From NCBI GenBank assembly GCA_026989715.1, contig JALSIU010000067.1:1-5200 (forward strand): 5,200 bases of DNA, given 5' to 3'. Below the pieces are notes generated by a model. It was given only the letters and a program-made list of their open reading frames with translations. It searched no databases and had not been told where the DNA came from. Shown here in pieces: positions 5,149-5,200 of this stretch. Within the stretch, counting starts at the first letter, position 1. Each line of letters opens with the position of its first letter. The DNA is from Methylomonas sp. Lineage in GTDB: Bacteria; Pseudomonadota; Gammaproteobacteria; Methylococcales; Methylomonadaceae. The translations under genes and the position numbers were made by a program.

Positions 5149-5170
5149 GGTGTGCTTAAGGTGGGCTTAA
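5149..5170. repeat. Tandem 11-bp direct repeat
   Basis: GGTGTGCTTAA (5149-5159) is followed directly by GGTGGGCTTAA (5160-5170), 10 of 11 bases identical, so the two units lie on the same helical face. The surrounding 5058-5200 is G/T-rich on the plus strand and holds no recognised gene. In many gammaproteobacteria dnaA or the origin lies beyond rpmH, but I find no DnaA box (TTATNCACA) here, so an origin role is only a possibility. Confidence 0.5.
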
Positions 5171-5200
5171 TATTGTATGTAGAGGGGGCTTTGTTGCATA

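Noticed and set aside
5095..5200. Plus-strand open frame from ATG at 5095 running off the window end, hydrophobic product (MGVPAICFAWGVFNALVDGV and on)
   Set aside because: There is no well-placed ribosome binding site, the product matches nothing I know, and an 11-bp tandem repeat runs through it. The strand is T/G-rich, which favours chance hydrophobic open frames. Sequence beyond 5200 would settle it.
5047..5200. Minus-strand open frame entering from the window edge and ending near the rpmH promoter
   Set aside because: The product is low-complexity (rich in Thr, Pro, Asn, Lys), and the frame is open mainly because the minus strand is C/A-rich and so poor in stop codons.
5058..5200. Chromosome origin beside rpmH
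   Set aside because: I find no DnaA box matching TTATNCACA on either strand and no AT-rich unwinding element; only the usual gene context hints at it.
1..5200. CRISPR array, insertion sequence, tRNA or rRNA gene
   Set aside because: I see no regularly spaced repeats, transposase-like reading frames with terminal inverted repeats, or tRNA/rRNA signature sequences.

Overview
The window looks like a low-to-moderate GC gammaproteobacterial chromosome. The evidence is a conserved minus-strand block, rpmH-rnpA-yidD-yidC followed by mnmE, whose proteins read as gammaproteobacterial (long YidC with a periplasmic domain, ending in the family pattern VLYWVTNN). Next to it is a PEP-CTERM protein, so the cell should carry an exosortase elsewhere. 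Methanotroph-like Methylococcales or another exosortase-bearing gammaproteobacterium would fit, but the assignment to order is a guess.

Layout. Positions 1-359 are AT-rich and hold no credible gene. They do contain what looks like a complete sigma-54 control region: a GG-N10-GC promoter element (284-299), a candidate IHF-type bend site (252-264) and two copies of TGTCAGC-N7-ACA (71-87 and 204-220) upstream. The second copy lies inside a larger imperfect dyad. Positions 360-977 (+) encode a secreted, nearly Lys/Glu-free PEP-CTERM protein. Positions 978-1090 separate it from the convergent mnmE and contain a palindrome and a G-U-rich hairpin. mnmE (1091-2437, -) makes a tRNA-modifying GTPase. 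A strong intrinsic terminator (2566-2602, -) lies between yidC and mnmE. yidC (2629-4251), yidD (4254-4481), rnpA (4463-4831) and rpmH (4835-4969) form one tightly packed operon driven by a near-consensus sigma-70 promoter at 5028-5056. Positions 5058-5200 hold no recognised gene; they include a tandem 11-bp repeat.

How the genes fit together. The minus-strand operon links translation, RNA processing and membrane biogenesis: ribosomal protein L34, the RNase P protein subunit, the YidD insertion helper and the YidC insertase. MnmE modifies tRNA wobble uridines. Only rpmH has a strong Shine-Dalgarno sequence. rnpA starts at TTG, 3 nt after the in-frame rpmH stop, yidD overlaps rnpA, and yidC starts 2 nt after yidD, so translational coupling is likely throughout. 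The PEP-CTERM gene is a separate unit, probably switched on by sigma-54 with an enhancer-binding activator of the PrsR type, and its product would be processed by an exosortase encoded outside this window.

The most interesting part is the regulatory architecture upstream of the PEP-CTERM gene. The rest is conserved core genome.
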